Assembly: GCA_001627335.1 (NCBI GenBank)
Contig: LUPK01000047.1
Coordinates: forward strand, 1 to 64,000
Length of the DNA stretch: 64,000 nucleotides
From: Nocardioides sp. REDSEA-S33_B3
Lineage (GTDB): Bacteria > Actinomycetota > Actinomycetes > Propionibacteriales > Nocardioidaceae
Reading direction: 5' to 3'
Shown: positions 50,745-59,763 of the stretch, piece by piece
Numbering within the stretch: the stretch's first letter is position 1
How the letters are laid out: every line of letters starts with the position of its first letter
The notes under the pieces: generated by a model
What the model was told of the DNA's origin: nothing
Database searches by the model: none
The model's input: only the letters and a program-made list of their open reading frames with translations
Translations under genes and position numbers: made by a program

Positions 50745-51428
50745 ATGCACGACTGGAACGCGCTGCTCACCGCCGCCACCGGCCGCGTCGCCCGGCTCAT
50801 CGACGAGGTCGACCTGACCGCGTCGGTGCCCGCGTGCCCGGAGTGGTGCGTCGCCGACCTGGTCGAGCACCTGGGCAGCGTCCACCAGTGGGCGCGTCAC
50901 GCCGTCCTCGAGGGCACCCCGGAGGGCCGGCCCGAGGACGCGCCGGCGGACCTGAGCGAGCTCGCCGCCTGGTACGCCGGGCACGCCGGTGACCTGGTCG
51001 AGACCCTCGCCACCACCGACCCCGCCGCGCCGGCATGGACCTTCGGACGCGGTGTCGGCACCGCGGGCTGGTGGGCCCGACGCCAGACCCACGAGGTGTC
51101 GATCCACACCTACGACCTGCTCTCGGCCGCCGGTCGTGAGGAGGAGTGGCAGCCCGACCCCGTGCTCGCCTGGGACGGGGTCCGCGAGGTCCAGGACACC
51201 TTCTACCTGCGCCAGGTGAAGATGGCTCGCACCGAGCCGCTGGCCGGCACCCTGGTCCTCGAGGCCACCGACGTCCCCGGCGGAGCCGACCCGGTGCGCA
51301 TCGGCGACGGCGAGCCCCACGTCCACCTGCGCGGCACCGCCCGCGAGCTCCTGCTGCTCCTGTGGCACCGCGCCACCACCGACGACCCCGCCGCCGCCCC
51401 CCTCCTCGCCGAGGCCATCACCCCCTGA
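50745..51428 (+). CDS. Maleylpyruvate-isomerase family, mycothiol-dependent enzyme
   Basis: 227 residues. DinB-like four-helix fold of the MDMPI_N family: N-terminal LLTAATGRVARLIDEVD, the metal histidine in DLVEHLGSVHQW, and later WWARRQTHEVSIHTYD supplying the remaining ligands. The C-terminal ~90 residues form the MDMPI_C domain (PHVHLRGTARELLLLLWHRA). It presumably uses mycothiol as a thiol cofactor or substrate, which fits an actinobacterium. I use ATG 50745; TTG 50733 is in frame. Confidence 0.88.
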   Translation: MHDWNALLTAATGRVARLIDEVDLTASVPACPEWCVADLVEHLGSVHQWARHAVLEGTPEGRPEDAPADLSELAAWYAGHAGDLVETLATTDPAAPAWTFGRGVGTAGWWARRQTHEVSIHTYDLLSAAGREEEWQPDPVLAWDGVREVQDTFYLRQVKMARTEPLAGTLVLEATDVPGGADPVRIGDGEPHVHLRGTARELLLLLWHRATTDDPAAAPLLAEAITP

Positions 51429-51436
51429 CCCCCACC

Positions 51437-51546
51437 GCCGAGAGGTCGCTCACGCACGGCCGAACCGTCACTCGCGCACGGCCGAACCGTCACTCACGCA
51501 CGGCCGAGAGGTCGCTCACGCACGGCCGAACCGTCCGCCCGCGCAC
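51437..51546. repeat. Five tandem 22-bp repeats
   Basis: Units at 51437, 51459, 51481, 51503 and 51525. Each starts GCCGA and ends CGCACG, in two sequence types: GCCGAGAGGTCGCTC (units 1 and 4) and GCCGAACCGTCACTC (units 2 and 3; unit 5 diverged). Units abut with no spacer. They fill the gap between two converging genes. Confidence 0.9.
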
Positions 51547-51551
51547 GGGCG

Positions 51552-52154
51552 TCAGCCGCGTCGGGTCTCCAGGATCCGGAACCCCTTGGCCGATGCGAGC
51601 CGCGTCGTCGGCCAGCCCTGCTCTCCGAGCCAGCGCTGCAGCGAGTCGGCGCCGAGGTTCTTGCCCACCACCATCACCGCGCGCCCGCCCGGAGCCAGCC
51701 GCGGGAGCCAGGTGAGCAGCAGGTCGTGCAGCGCCTGCTTGCCGACCCGGATGGGCGGGTTGGACCAGATCTCGTCGTACGTCGTCGTGGGATCGACCTG
51801 CTCGGGCAGCTCGGCCCGGTAGCGGTCGGCGACCCCGAGGGCCGCGGCGTTCTCCCGGGCCAGCAGCAGTGCCCGCTCGTTGACGTCGACGGCCGTCACG
51901 CGCACGGCCGGAGCGGCCACGGCGGCGGCGAGGCCGATCACGCCGTACCCACAGCCGAGGTCGAGCACGTGGCCCCGGCTCGGCGCCTCGGTCTCGCGGA
52001 AGAGCACCGCGGTGCCGACGTCGAGGCGCCCGCGCGCGAAGACGCCCGAGCCGGAGTCGAGGGTGAGGTCGACGCCCCACACCGAGGCCGTGACCGGCTC
52101 CCGCCGGAAGGCGACCGTCGGGTCGGCGGTGAAGTAGTGCTCGTCCTCGGTCAT
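51552..52154 (-). CDS. Class I SAM-dependent methyltransferase (RsmC/YbiN-like)
   Basis: 200 residues. SAM site VLDLGCGYGVIGLA, acidic loop AVDVNERAL, and the catalytic NPPI tetrapeptide (EIWSNPPIRVGK) mark an RNA/DNA amino-N methyltransferase of the RsmC (16S rRNA m2G) type. It corresponds to the single-domain actinobacterial form. Its ATG overlaps the truA stop (ATGA), so the two RNA-modifying enzymes are coupled. Confidence 0.9.
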   Translation of the reverse strand: MTEDEHYFTADPTVAFRREPVTASVWGVDLTLDSGSGVFARGRLDVGTAVLFRETEAPSRGHVLDLGCGYGVIGLAAAVAAPAVRVTAVDVNERALLLARENAAALGVADRYRAELPEQVDPTTTYDEIWSNPPIRVGKQALHDLLLTWLPRLAPGGRAVMVVGKNLGADSLQRWLGEQGWPTTRLASAKGFRILETRRG

Positions 52155-53041
52155 CCCTCGCCCTCCTGCGTGGTGTCAGCGTCGGCCCCGTCCAGCGGCG
52201 GACGGCGGGCGCGGGTCTGCTCGGCCCGTGCGGCGAGCTCGTCGTCGTCGGGGTAGCCGACCTCCTCCAGGGTCAGCCCGTGCGCGTGCGCCACGGTGAC
52301 CTCCGGCGACCGGCTGGTGGCCCCGAGCACCTCGGCCGGCCAGGTCACCTCGCGACGCCCCTCCCCCACGGCCAGCAGGCAGCCGACGAGCGCGCGCACC
52401 ATCGAGTGGCAGAACGCGTCGGCGCGCACCGTCGCCTCCAGCACGCCGTCGTCGCGGCGCACCCAGGTGAGGTCGAGCAGGGTGCGGACCGTGGTAGCAC
52501 CCTCGCGCTGCTTGCAGAACGCGGCGAAGTCGTGCAGCCCCACCAGCGGCCCCGAGGCCGCCTGCAGCGCCTCCAGCGACAGCGGCCGCCGCCACGCCAG
52601 CACGTGCGACCGGGTCAGCGGGTCGACCGAGGCCGGGCGGTCGGCCACCCGGTAGACGTAGCGGCGCCACGTCGCGGAGAAGCGGGCGTCGAAGCCCTCC
52701 GGCGCCTCACGCACCGAGCGGACGACCACGTCGTCGGGCAGGATGCCGCCGAGCCGTCGGACCAGCGCGTCCAGCGGCGGCTCGGGCGAGCGCCCCGCGG
52801 ACGCGACGAGCTCCTCAGCAGTGGTGTCGACGTGGAGCACCTGACCACGGGCGTGGACGCCGGTGTCGGTGCGCCCCGCGCAGACGACCGGCACGCGCAG
52901 CAGCGTCCCGTCGGCCTCACGCCGCCTCAGCGCCACCGCGAGCGCCTGCTCCACCTCGCCCTGCACCGTGCGCAGGCCCGGCTGGGCGGCCCAGCCGTGG
53001 AAGCCGCCGCCGTCGTAGGCGAGGTCGATCCGCAGGCGCAC
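52151..53041 (-). CDS. truA: tRNA pseudouridine synthase A
   Basis: Makes pseudouridine at tRNA positions 38-40. 296 residues from GTG 53041 (VRLRIDLAYDGGGFHGWA, preceded by GAGGA). Catalytic aspartate in CAGRTDTGVHARGQV, then FDARFSATWRRYVYRV and FCHSMVRALVGCLLAVG. An ATG at 53092 would add 17 residues. In mycobacteria truA follows rplQ directly; here a kinase and a GntR gene have come between them. A ~30-residue basic tail is present. Confidence 0.93.
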   Translation of the reverse strand: MRLRIDLAYDGGGFHGWAAQPGLRTVQGEVEQALAVALRRREADGTLLRVPVVCAGRTDTGVHARGQVLHVDTTAEELVASAGRSPEPPLDALVRRLGGILPDDVVVRSVREAPEGFDARFSATWRRYVYRVADRPASVDPLTRSHVLAWRRPLSLEALQAASGPLVGLHDFAAFCKQREGATTVRTLLDLTWVRRDDGVLEATVRADAFCHSMVRALVGCLLAVGEGRREVTWPAEVLGATSRSPEVTVAHAHGLTLEEVGYPDDDELAARAEQTRARRPPLDGADADTTQEGEG

Positions 53042-53115
53042 GGAGCCATCCTCGCGCAGGCCGTCCCCCTCCGGCACATCGAGCCGGCACATCGAGCCGT
53101 CGGGTCGAGGGGTCC

Positions 53116-54012
53116 TCAGAGCTCGGTGCGGTACGGCGGGTCGGCCCCCGGCCGCGACACCGTCACCGCCGCGGCCCGCGCGGCGTGCGCCAGCAGGTCC
53201 TCGACGACCTCGTCGGTGAGCACCGGCAGACGGCCCCCGAGCAGCCCGTGGGTCCACAGCCCGTCGACCAGCGCCGCGGCGAAGGTGTCGCCCGCGCCGA
53301 TCGTGTCGGCCACCGTGACCGGTCGCGACCCGACGTCGACGCGCCGATCGGCCTCGACCCAGCTCGCGCCCTCCCCACCGCGCGTGACGACGACCGCGCG
53401 CGGGCCGAGCCCGGCGAGCCGCCGGGCCGCGGCCTCGACCGGCAGGTCCGGCCACAGGGTCTCGAGGTCCTCGTCGCTCACCTTCACGACGTCGGACAGT
53501 GCGATGAGGGCCTCCACGGTCGCGACCACGTCGGCGCCGGTACCGGTGATCGACGGCCGGGCGTTGACGTCGTAGGTGATCGTGGCGGCCCCCCGCACCC
53601 GGTCGACGAGGGACCGCACGTCCGCCGCGCCCGGGGCCAGCACCGCGCCCAGCGAGCACACGTGGACCGCCATCGGCGCCGGCTGCACCGGCACCTCCCC
53701 GAGCTGCCAGTCCACGTCGAACTCGTACGACGCCGCGCCGTCCGACCCGATCGTGGCCACGGCCGAGGACGTCCGTCCCACCACATGCGGGTCCGACGCC
53801 AGGTCGACCCCGGCCGTGGACAGGTGGTCGGCCAGCACAGCGCCGTACTCGTCCTCGGCGAAGGCGGTCGCGAACCGCACCGGCCGGCCCAGCCGGGCCA
53901 GCGCCACGGCCACGTTGGCGGCGCTCCCGCCCGCACGCTCGCTCACCGAGCCGTCGCCCGCGTGCACCACGTCGACCAGCGCCTCGCCCACCACCAGCAC
54001 GTCCGGTTCCAT
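53116..54012 (-). CDS. PfkB-family carbohydrate kinase
   Basis: 298 residues, ribokinase fold. N-terminal VVGEALVDVV and the glycine pair GGSAANVAVALARLG, then the C-terminal PfkB signature DTIGAGDTFAAALVDG with the catalytic aspartate. Text resembles bacterial fructokinases. The substrate sugar cannot be fixed from sequence. It is divergent from the gntR gene by 35 bases, so the regulator may control it. Confidence 0.88.
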   Translation of the reverse strand: MEPDVLVVGEALVDVVHAGDGSVSERAGGSAANVAVALARLGRPVRFATAFAEDEYGAVLADHLSTAGVDLASDPHVVGRTSSAVATIGSDGAASYEFDVDWQLGEVPVQPAPMAVHVCSLGAVLAPGAADVRSLVDRVRGAATITYDVNARPSITGTGADVVATVEALIALSDVVKVSDEDLETLWPDLPVEAAARRLAGLGPRAVVVTRGGEGASWVEADRRVDVGSRPVTVADTIGAGDTFAAALVDGLWTHGLLGGRLPVLTDEVVEDLLAHAARAAAVTVSRPGADPPYRTEL

Positions 54013-54047
54013 GCCCCGCTGTCTAGCACGATGCCTACCCTGGGGCC

Positions 54048-54407
54048 GTGAGCGTCCTGCCCCTCGACCCGTCCTCGTCCGAGCCGCCCTTCGAGCAGCT
54101 GCGCCGCCAGGTCGCCACCCGCGCCGCGAGCGGCGACCTCGCCCCGGGCACCCGGCTCCCGACCGTCCGGGGCCTCGCGGCGGAGCTCGGGCTCTCGGCC
54201 GGCACCGTCGCCCGCGCCTACAAGGAGCTCGAGGCCGACGGCGTGGTCGTCACCGAGGGACGACGCGGCACCTTCGTCCGCAGCGGTGCGGCGGCGGGGA
54301 CCGGCGCGGCCCACGCCGCCGCCACGTCGTACGCCGCCGAAGCCCGCCGCCTGGGCCTGGGCCTGGACGAGGCGACCCGGTTGCTCGCCGACGCCTGGTC
54401 GCGCTGA
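54048..54407 (+). CDS. GntR-family regulator, YtrA subfamily
   Basis: 119 residues. Winged-helix domain with FEQLRRQVATRAASGDLAPG, the recognition helix GLSAGTVARAYKELEADGVV and wing GRRGTFV. The C-terminal part is a short helical dimer segment, without the large ligand domain of other GntR groups, as in YtrA. A TACCCT box lies 7 bases before the GTG, suggesting a leaderless message. Divergent kinase or an ABC system would be the usual target; the kinase is adjacent. Confidence 0.88.
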   Translation: MSVLPLDPSSSEPPFEQLRRQVATRAASGDLAPGTRLPTVRGLAAELGLSAGTVARAYKELEADGVVVTEGRRGTFVRSGAAAGTGAAHAAATSYAAEARRLGLGLDEATRLLADAWSR

Positions 54408-54422
54408 CCGGGCGCAGACGCA

Positions 54423-54440
54423 GTCGTGCCCCTGAGCGGG
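54423..54440. repeat. Half copy of the 46-bp palindrome
   Basis: GTCGTGCCCCTGAGCGGG, identical to the left arm of the elements at 2790 and 22926, then the match ends. It lies between gntR and the rplQ terminator, another convergent gap. Confidence 0.75.
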
Positions 54441-54474
54441 GCTCGACCCGCCCTGCCCGCCCGGAGACGACGAA

Positions 54475-54502
54475 CGCCCCACCCGCTGCTGCGGGTGGGG
54501 CG
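54475..54502 (-). terminator. Terminator of the ribosomal/rpoA operon
   Basis: Perfect 12-bp stem CGCCCCACCCGC/GCGGGTGGGGCG with loop TGCT, 20 bases past the rplQ stop. Also serves the convergent gntR side. Confidence 0.75.
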
Positions 54503-54522
54503 AACGTACGACGCGGCGTGGC

Positions 54523-55089
54523 TCAGGCCTTGTCGGACTCCTTGTCGGACTCCTTGTCGGACTCCTCGGCCGGCTCCTCGGTCACCTCGGCCTCGGGGGC
54601 CTCGGTCTCCTCAGCAGCCTCGGGGGCCTCGGTCTCCTCGACCTCGGTCTCCTCCACGGTCTCCTCGGCGACAGGCTCCTCCGCCGGGGCGGCGGGAGCG
54701 GCCGGGGCGGCCTTGGGCGCCTTCGGCGAGTAGGCCTCGGTCACCAGCTCGATGACCGCCATGGGGGCGTTGTCGCCCTTGCGGGGGCCGATCTTGGTGA
54801 TCCGGGTGTAGCCACCGGGACGCTCGGAGAAGGTCGGGGCGATCTCGGTGAACAGGACGTGCACGACACCCTTGTCGCGGATGGTCTTGAGGACCTCGCG
54901 GCGGTTGTGCAGGTCACCCTTCTTGGCCTTGGTGATCAGCTTCTCCGCCAGCGGGCGCAGCGCACGGGCGCGCGACTCGGTGGTGGTGATGCGACCGTTC
55001 TCGAACAGGGCGGTTGCCAGGTTCGACAGGATCAGGCGCTGGTGCGAGGGGCTGCCGCCGAGGCGGGGACCCTTGGTGGGCTTGGGCAT
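54523..55089 (-). CDS. rplQ: 50S ribosomal protein L17
   Basis: 188 residues; the core L17 domain is residues 1-~120 ([40 protein letters not shown]). The remaining ~65 residues are an acidic tail ([20 protein letters not shown]) ending in three copies of a SDKE repeat coded by 12-bp tandem units at 54528-54563. Long acidic L17 tails are common in actinobacteria. The element 55148-55258 separates it from rpoA. Confidence 0.95.
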   Translation of the reverse strand: MPKPTKGPRLGGSPSHQRLILSNLATALFENGRITTTESRARALRPLAEKLITKAKKGDLHNRREVLKTIRDKGVVHVLFTEIAPTFSERPGGYTRITKIGPRKGDNAPMAVIELVTEAYSPKAPKAAPAAPAAPAEEPVAEETVEETEVEETEAPEAAEETEAPEAEVTEEPAEESDKESDKESDKA

Positions 55090-55147
55090 GTCTCTCTCGA
55101 TTCTCCCCGGCCGTATCAGGTACCGGAGTAGATGTTTCTATTCATGG

Positions 55148-55258
55148 CTGATCGTGCAGATGGTGCGTGCCTCGCGAGGCGGAGGGAGGGAAGGCGCCCC
55201 GTTTTTGGGCGTCGACCGACCGACAACGACGCGAGGTGCGTGCCAGCTGTGCGATCAG
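55148..55258. ncRNA. Structured element between rpoA and rplQ, copy B
   Basis: Arms 55148-55176 and 55230-55258 pair over 29 positions, with one A-G mismatch and six G-T pairs if read as plus-strand RNA. The loop holds GGCGGAGGGAGGGAAGGCG and an inner hairpin CGCCC/GGGCG. Copy A at 31086-31175 shares the loop text; stems differ by paired changes (CCTGGC/GCCAGG against CCTCGC/GCGAGG; CGGCC/GGCCG against CGCCC/GGGCG). The right arm overlaps the last rpoA codon and stop. Confidence 0.6.
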
Positions 55259-56271
55259 TACTGCTCGTCCTCGACGAAGGCATCATCGTCGTCGTCGGAG
55301 TACGCCGCGAGGGCGGCGTGCGGGTCGAAGCCCGGGGCGCTGTCCTTGAGGGACAGACCCATCTCGACCAGCTTGGCCTTGACCTCGTCGATCGACTTCG
55401 CACCGAAGTTGCGGATGTCGAGCAGGTCCTGCTCCGAGCGACCGATGAGCTCACCCACGGTGTGGATGCCCTCGCGCTTGAGGCAGTTGTAGGACCGGAC
55501 GGTCAGCTGCAGGTCCTCGACCGGGAGGGCGAGGTCGGCGGCGAGCTGCTCGTCGACCGGCGAGGGGCCGATGTCGATGCCCTCGGCCTCGACGTTGAGC
55601 TCACGGGCGAGGCCGAAGAGCTCGACGAGGGTCTTGCCCGCCGAGGCGAGCGCGTCGCGGGGACGGATCGAGGGCTTGGTCTCGACGTCGATGACCAGCT
55701 TGTCGAAGTCGGTGCGCTGCTCGACTCGGGTGGCCTCGACCTTGTAGGTCACCTTCAGCACGGGGCTGTAGATCGAGTCGACCGGCATCCGGCCGATCTC
55801 GTTGTCGGCGCCCTTGTTCTGGACCGCCGAGACGTAGCCGCGGCCGCGCTCGACGACCAGCTCCATCTCCAGCTTGCCCTTGTCGGACAGGGTGGCGATC
55901 TTCAGGTCGGGGTTGTGCACCTCGACACCGGCCGGGGGCGCGATGTCGGCGGCGGTGACGTCACCGGCACCGGACTTGCGCAGGTACATCGTGACGGGCT
56001 CGTCGTGCTCGGAGGAGACGACGAGGGCCTTGAGGTTGAGGATGACCTCGGTGACGTCCTCCTTGACGCCCTCCACGGTGGAGAACTCGTGCAGGACGTT
56101 GTCGATCTTGATGCTCGTGACCGAGGCACCGGGGATCGAGGACAGCAGGGTGCGGCGGAGCGAGTTGCCGAGGGTGTAGCCGAAGCCGGGCTCCAGAGGC
56201 TCGATGACGAACCGCGAGCGGTACTCGTCGACGGTCTCTTCCGACAGGGTGGGGCGCTGTGCGATGAGCAC
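55255..56271 (-). CDS. rpoA: RNA polymerase alpha subunit
   Basis: 338 residues. N-terminal assembly domain ([40 protein letters not shown]), acidic linker, then the C-terminal DNA/activator-binding domain ([39 protein letters not shown]). It ends in an acidic stretch ([13 protein letters not shown]). Position after rpsD is the standard alpha operon. Confidence 0.97.
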   Translation of the reverse strand: MLIAQRPTLSEETVDEYRSRFVIEPLEPGFGYTLGNSLRRTLLSSIPGASVTSIKIDNVLHEFSTVEGVKEDVTEVILNLKALVVSSEHDEPVTMYLRKSGAGDVTAADIAPPAGVEVHNPDLKIATLSDKGKLEMELVVERGRGYVSAVQNKGADNEIGRMPVDSIYSPVLKVTYKVEATRVEQRTDFDKLVIDVETKPSIRPRDALASAGKTLVELFGLARELNVEAEGIDIGPSPVDEQLAADLALPVEDLQLTVRSYNCLKREGIHTVGELIGRSEQDLLDIRNFGAKSIDEVKAKLVEMGLSLKDSAPGFDPHAALAAYSDDDDDAFVEDEQY

Positions 56272-56357
56272 TTGTTCTTTCCTTTCCGGGCTCGACCGCT
56301 ATTTGACGGGCCCGAACTGCGAGGTGGAAGGAAGGTGGAGCGGGTGGCAGTGCTGAC

Positions 56358-56389
56358 GGTGCCGCCCCGGCCTGGACCGGGGCGGCACC
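56358..56389 (-). terminator. Hairpin between rpsD and rpoA
   Basis: Perfect 13-bp stem GGTGCCGCCCCGG/CCGGGGCGGCACC with a 6-base loop, 8 bases after the rpsD stop and 86 bases before rpoA. It may be a partial terminator or a processing site setting alpha-subunit yield. Confidence 0.6.
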
Positions 56390-56396
56390 GACGAGG

Positions 56397-57005
56397 TCAC
56401 TTCTTGGAGTAGAACTCCACGATCAGCTGCTCCTGGACCGGGATGTCGATCTGAGCACGGATCGGGAGCGAGTGCACGAGGACGCGCATGCGGTTCGGCA
56501 GGACCTGCAGCCAGGCCGGGACGACGCGCTCGCCGTGGGTCTCGCGAGCCACGATGAACGGGGTCATCTCCAGGGACTTCTCGCGCACGTCGATGATGTC
56601 GTGCGCGGAGACCTGGTACGACGGGATGTCGACCTTGTGACCGTTGACCAGGAAGTGGCCGTGGACCACGAGCTGGCGGGCCTGGCGGCGCGTGCGGGCG
56701 AAGCCGGCGCGGTAGACCACGTTGTCGAGGCGGCACTCCAGCATCTGCAGCAGGTTGTCACCCGTCTTGCCGCTGCGGCGCGAGGCCTCGACGTAGTAGT
56801 TGTGGAACTGCTTCTCCATCACGCCGTAGGTGAAGCGGGCCTTCTGCTTCTCCTGCAGCTGAGCGCGGTACTCGCTCTCCTTCACGCGCGCACGGCCGTG
56901 CTGGCCGGGCGCGTAGGGACGACGCTCGAACGCGGCGTCGCCACCGACGAGGTCCACGCCGAGGCGGCGGGACTTGCGGGTCATGGGGCCGGTGTAACGG
57001 GCCAT
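56397..57005 (-). CDS. rpsD: 30S ribosomal protein S4
   Basis: 202 residues. MARYTGPMTRKSRRLGVDLVG start, then the S4 RNA-binding domain (RLDNVVYRAGFARTRRQARQ, LVVHGHFLVNGHKVDIPSY). No zinc cysteines are present in the N-terminus (the C-minus form). A primary 16S binder and alpha-operon autoregulator in other bacteria. Confidence 0.97.
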   Translation of the reverse strand: MARYTGPMTRKSRRLGVDLVGGDAAFERRPYAPGQHGRARVKESEYRAQLQEKQKARFTYGVMEKQFHNYYVEASRRSGKTGDNLLQMLECRLDNVVYRAGFARTRRQARQLVVHGHFLVNGHKVDIPSYQVSAHDIIDVREKSLEMTPFIVARETHGERVVPAWLQVLPNRMRVLVHSLPIRAQIDIPVQEQLIVEFYSKK

Positions 57006-57037
57006 CTCTCAAGTTCTCCTGTTCGCTTCAGGCGTGG

Positions 57038-57445
57038 TCAGACGCGGCGGCGCTTGGGCGGGCGGCAGCCGTTGTGGGGCGTGGGCGTGACGTCCTGGAT
57101 GGTGCCGACCTCGAGGCCGATCGCACCCAGGGACCGGATCGCCGTCTCGCGGCCCGAACCGGGGCCCTTGACGAAGACGTCGATCTTCTTCATGCCGTGC
57201 TCCATCGCGCGGCGACCAGCGGCCTCGGCGGCCATCTGCGCGGCGAACGGGGTGGACTTGCGGGAGCCCTTGAAGCCGACGGTGCCGGCGGACGCCCACG
57301 AGATCACCGCACCGGTCGGGTCGGTGATCGTGACGATGGTGTTGTTGAACGTGCTCTTGATGTGGGCCTCGCCCTGGGCGACGTTCTTCTTCTCCTTGCG
57401 GCGCACCTTCTTGGCGCCGGCCGCGGTGCGGCTCTTGGGAGGCAT
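57038..57445 (-). CDS. rpsK: 30S ribosomal protein S11
   Basis: 135 residues. Signature [40 protein letters not shown] and C-terminal [18 protein letters not shown]. It forms the platform of the small subunit, contacting mRNA near the E site. Follows rpsM by 68 bases. Confidence 0.97.
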   Translation of the reverse strand: MPPKSRTAAGAKKVRRKEKKNVAQGEAHIKSTFNNTIVTITDPTGAVISWASAGTVGFKGSRKSTPFAAQMAAEAAGRRAMEHGMKKIDVFVKGPGSGRETAIRSLGAIGLEVGTIQDVTPTPHNGCRPPKRRRV

Positions 57446-57513
57446 GCAACTACTCCTGAGGTGGTCTGGTCTGGAAGCTCGTGGGAGACGAGGACGCGCG
57501 CGTCAGCGCAGCG

Positions 57514-57888
57514 TCACTTCGCCTTCTTCTTGCCGGCAACCGTGCGCTTGGGGCCCTTGCGGGTACGCGCGTTGGTCTTGGTCCGCTGGCCGCGCACGGG
57601 CAGACCCATGCGGTGGCGGCGGCCCTGGTAGCTGCCGATCTCGATCTTGCGACGGATGTCGGCCTGGACCTCACGACGGAGGTCACCCTCGATCTTGTAG
57701 GAGGCCTCGATCGCGTCGCGGAGCTTGACCAGCTCCTCGTCGCCGAGCTCGTGAACCCGCAGGTCGGGGCTCACGCCGGTCTCGGCGAGCAGCTTCTGGG
57801 CGGTGGTACGGCCGATGCCGTAGATGTAGGTGAGTGCGACCTCGATGCGCTTGTCGCGCGGAAGGTCGACACCGACGAGGCGTGCCAT
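57514..57888 (-). CDS. rpsM: 30S ribosomal protein S13
   Basis: 124 residues. [36 protein letters not shown] and the basic C-terminus [20 protein letters not shown]. Head protein contacting the P-site tRNA and the inter-subunit bridge. A 188-bp spacer to rpmJ upstream contains no further gene. Confidence 0.97.
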   Translation of the reverse strand: MARLVGVDLPRDKRIEVALTYIYGIGRTTAQKLLAETGVSPDLRVHELGDEELVKLRDAIEASYKIEGDLRREVQADIRRKIEIGSYQGRRHRMGLPVRGQRTKTNARTRKGPKRTVAGKKKAK

Positions 57889-58076
57889 GTCGATGGCCTT
57901 TCAGTGGTTCGCAGCGGTGTCGGTCGTGTCGCGCCCGGTGTCTCATGCCGGCTCCGGCCGTCTGCTCCGGAGGTGGTTCGCCGCGCCCGATCTCTCGGGG
58001 GGAGCGGCTAAGCGATCACGTTGTGTAGGTGTTCAGTTGTGGTGCGGCTCGGGTGAGCCCGCGCGATGGCGGGGTC

Positions 58077-58190
58077 TCAGCCCTGGCGCTGCTTGTGCCG
58101 CGGGTTGCTGCAGATCACCATGACGCGGCCGTGGCGACGGATCACCTGGCACTTGTCGCAGATCTTCTTGACGCTGGGCTTGACCTTCAT
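58077..58190 (-). CDS. rpmJ: 50S ribosomal protein L36
   Basis: 37 residues, [20 protein letters not shown] then [17 protein letters not shown]. The zinc ligands C-x2-C...C-x4-H are all present (C11, C14, C27, H32), the zinc-binding form. Lies between infA and rpsM, as usual. Confidence 0.96.
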   Translation of the reverse strand: MKVKPSVKKICDKCQVIRRHGRVMVICSNPRHKQRQG

Positions 58191-58212
58191 GTGAGGCCCT
58201 TTCGTATCCGGC

Positions 58213-58434
58213 TTACTTGTACCGGTAGACGATCCGACCCCGGGTGAGGTCGTACGGCGAGAGCTCCACCACCACGCGGTCCTCGGGGAGGATCCGGATG
58301 TAGTGCTGGCGCATCTTGCCGCTGATGTGGGCGAGAACCTTGTGCCCGTTGCTCAGCTCGACGCGGAACATGGCATTCGGCAGGGCCTCGATGACGGTGC
58401 CCTCGATCTCGATCACGCCTTCTTTCTTCGGCAT
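58213..58434 (-). CDS. infA: Translation initiation factor IF-1
   Basis: 73 residues from [21 protein letters not shown]1/OB fold with [20 protein letters not shown] and [20 protein letters not shown]. It occupies the ribosomal A site during initiation. GAGGA precedes the ATG at 58434 by a few bases. First gene of this part of the cluster, behind a long leader. Confidence 0.97.
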   Translation of the reverse strand: MPKKEGVIEIEGTVIEALPNAMFRVELSNGHKVLAHISGKMRQHYIRILPEDRVVVELSPYDLTRGRIVYRYK

Positions 58435-58676
58435 GTCCTCCACAATCCGTGTTTGGTCGGTCTACCTTGGACAGCACCGCTCGACGGGTGTCGGGCGGGT
58501 GGCCCGGGAACCTCCCCGACCGGTCAGACCGGTGCGAGGTGGACCTCGTGCAGTCGTCCGGGAGCCTCACCCGCACGCACGTGGCAGTGCTCCGGGAAGG
58601 AGCTCCACCAGGTGGTCCGGGCAGCCGCGAGGCGCCACGAGACAGACCCACGTTGGGCCGACAGGCGAGTCTAGCC
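58435..58676 (-). promoter_or_regulatory. infA promoter and ~225-base leader
   Basis: On the minus strand a TAGACT -10 box lies at 58673-58668 with TTGGGT about 19 bases further upstream (58698-58693). The resulting leader of ~225 bases is C-rich with several short hairpins and no gene. The length suggests post-transcriptional control; no known riboswitch is recognised. Confidence 0.45.
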
Positions 58677-59735
58677 TCATCGTCCGGCCAGAACCCAATC
58701 GGCCGCGAGCCGGAGGGTGGCCTCCCGGGTGGGCGCACTGCGCGGGTCGGTGCCGGCGTACGCCCCCGCGACCGGGTGCAGCATCACCTCGTCGACGTCG
58801 TACGACGCCGCCAACCCCGCCAGGGCGCTGGCCGCCTGCCCGGGGTCGCCCACAACCCAGCGGGCCGCCATCTTGTCGACCAGCTCGCGGTGCTGCGCGG
58901 GCAGCTCCACGGCCTCGGCCTCCTCGACCAGCAGCTGCGGCGCCAGTGGCTGGCCGGTCCGCAGCGCGAGCATCATCAGCTGGTTGGGCAGCGCCAGGCG
59001 GCGCGCCTCCTCCTCGGTGTCGGCCACCACGGCGTTGACGGTGAGGAAGGTGCGCGGGGCGTCGAGGTGCTCGGAGGGGCGGAACTCGCGGCGGTAGGTC
59101 TCCAGGGCCTCGGCGGTCCCCTGACCGGAGAAGTGGTGCGCGAAGACGTAGGGCAGGCCCTTGGCCGCGGCCAGCCGGGCGGAGTAGTCCGAGGAGCCGA
59201 GGAGCCACACGTCGGCGGCCGACGCGGCGCCCGGGGTCGCCTTCAGCGGCTGGGTGCGGCCGGCCACCGAGACCGACACCCCGGCCGGCGACATCATCGC
59301 CAGCACGTCGTCGACGTACTGGGGGAAGTGGGACACCGCGTCGTCGGAGACCCCTCCCCCGCCGTGCCGCAGCGCGTAGGAGGTGATCGGGTCGGTGCCC
59401 GGTGCCCGACCGATGCCGAGGTCGACCCGGCCCGGGAAGGCTGCCTCCAGCAGGGCCACCTGCTCGGCGACCACCAACGGTGCGTGGTTGGGCAGCATCA
59501 CCCCGCCCGACCCGACCCGGATCCGCGAGGTCGCCGAGGCGATCAGCCCCATCAGCACCGGCGGGTTGGTCGCCGCCACGGCCGGCATGTTGTGGTGCTC
59601 GGCCACCCAGTAGCGGCGGTAGCCGGCCCCGTCGGCGACCCGTGCCAGCGAGAGGCTGGCGGCGAGGGCGTCGGCGGTCGACTGGTCGGTGCGGACCGGG
59701 ACGAGGTCCAGGACGGACAGGCTGGGGGTGCTCAC
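58677..59735 (-). CDS. LLM-class flavin-dependent oxidoreductase
   Basis: 352 residues from GTG 59735 (VSTPSLSVLDLVPV). Luciferase-like barrel with YWVAEHHNMPAVAATNPPVL and IRVGSGGVMLPNHAPLVVAE, then DLGIGRAPGTDP. This belongs to the MsnO8/alkanal-monooxygenase-like group using FMN. The substrate is unknown. It has been inserted between map-terC and infA in the ribosomal cluster order. Confidence 0.9.
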   Translation of the reverse strand: MSTPSLSVLDLVPVRTDQSTADALAASLSLARVADGAGYRRYWVAEHHNMPAVAATNPPVLMGLIASATSRIRVGSGGVMLPNHAPLVVAEQVALLEAAFPGRVDLGIGRAPGTDPITSYALRHGGGGVSDDAVSHFPQYVDDVLAMMSPAGVSVSVAGRTQPLKATPGAASAADVWLLGSSDYSARLAAAKGLPYVFAHHFSGQGTAEALETYRREFRPSEHLDAPRTFLTVNAVVADTEEEARRLALPNQLMMLALRTGQPLAPQLLVEEAEAVELPAQHRELVDKMAARWVVGDPGQAASALAGLAASYDVDEVMLHPVAGAYAGTDPRSAPTREATLRLAADWVLAGR

Positions 59736-59763
59736 CCCCGGCACAGCGGCGTCGCGCCGAGGA

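Noticed and set aside
51437..51546. CRISPR array
   Set aside because: The 22-bp units abut with no unique spacers and no cas genes are near.
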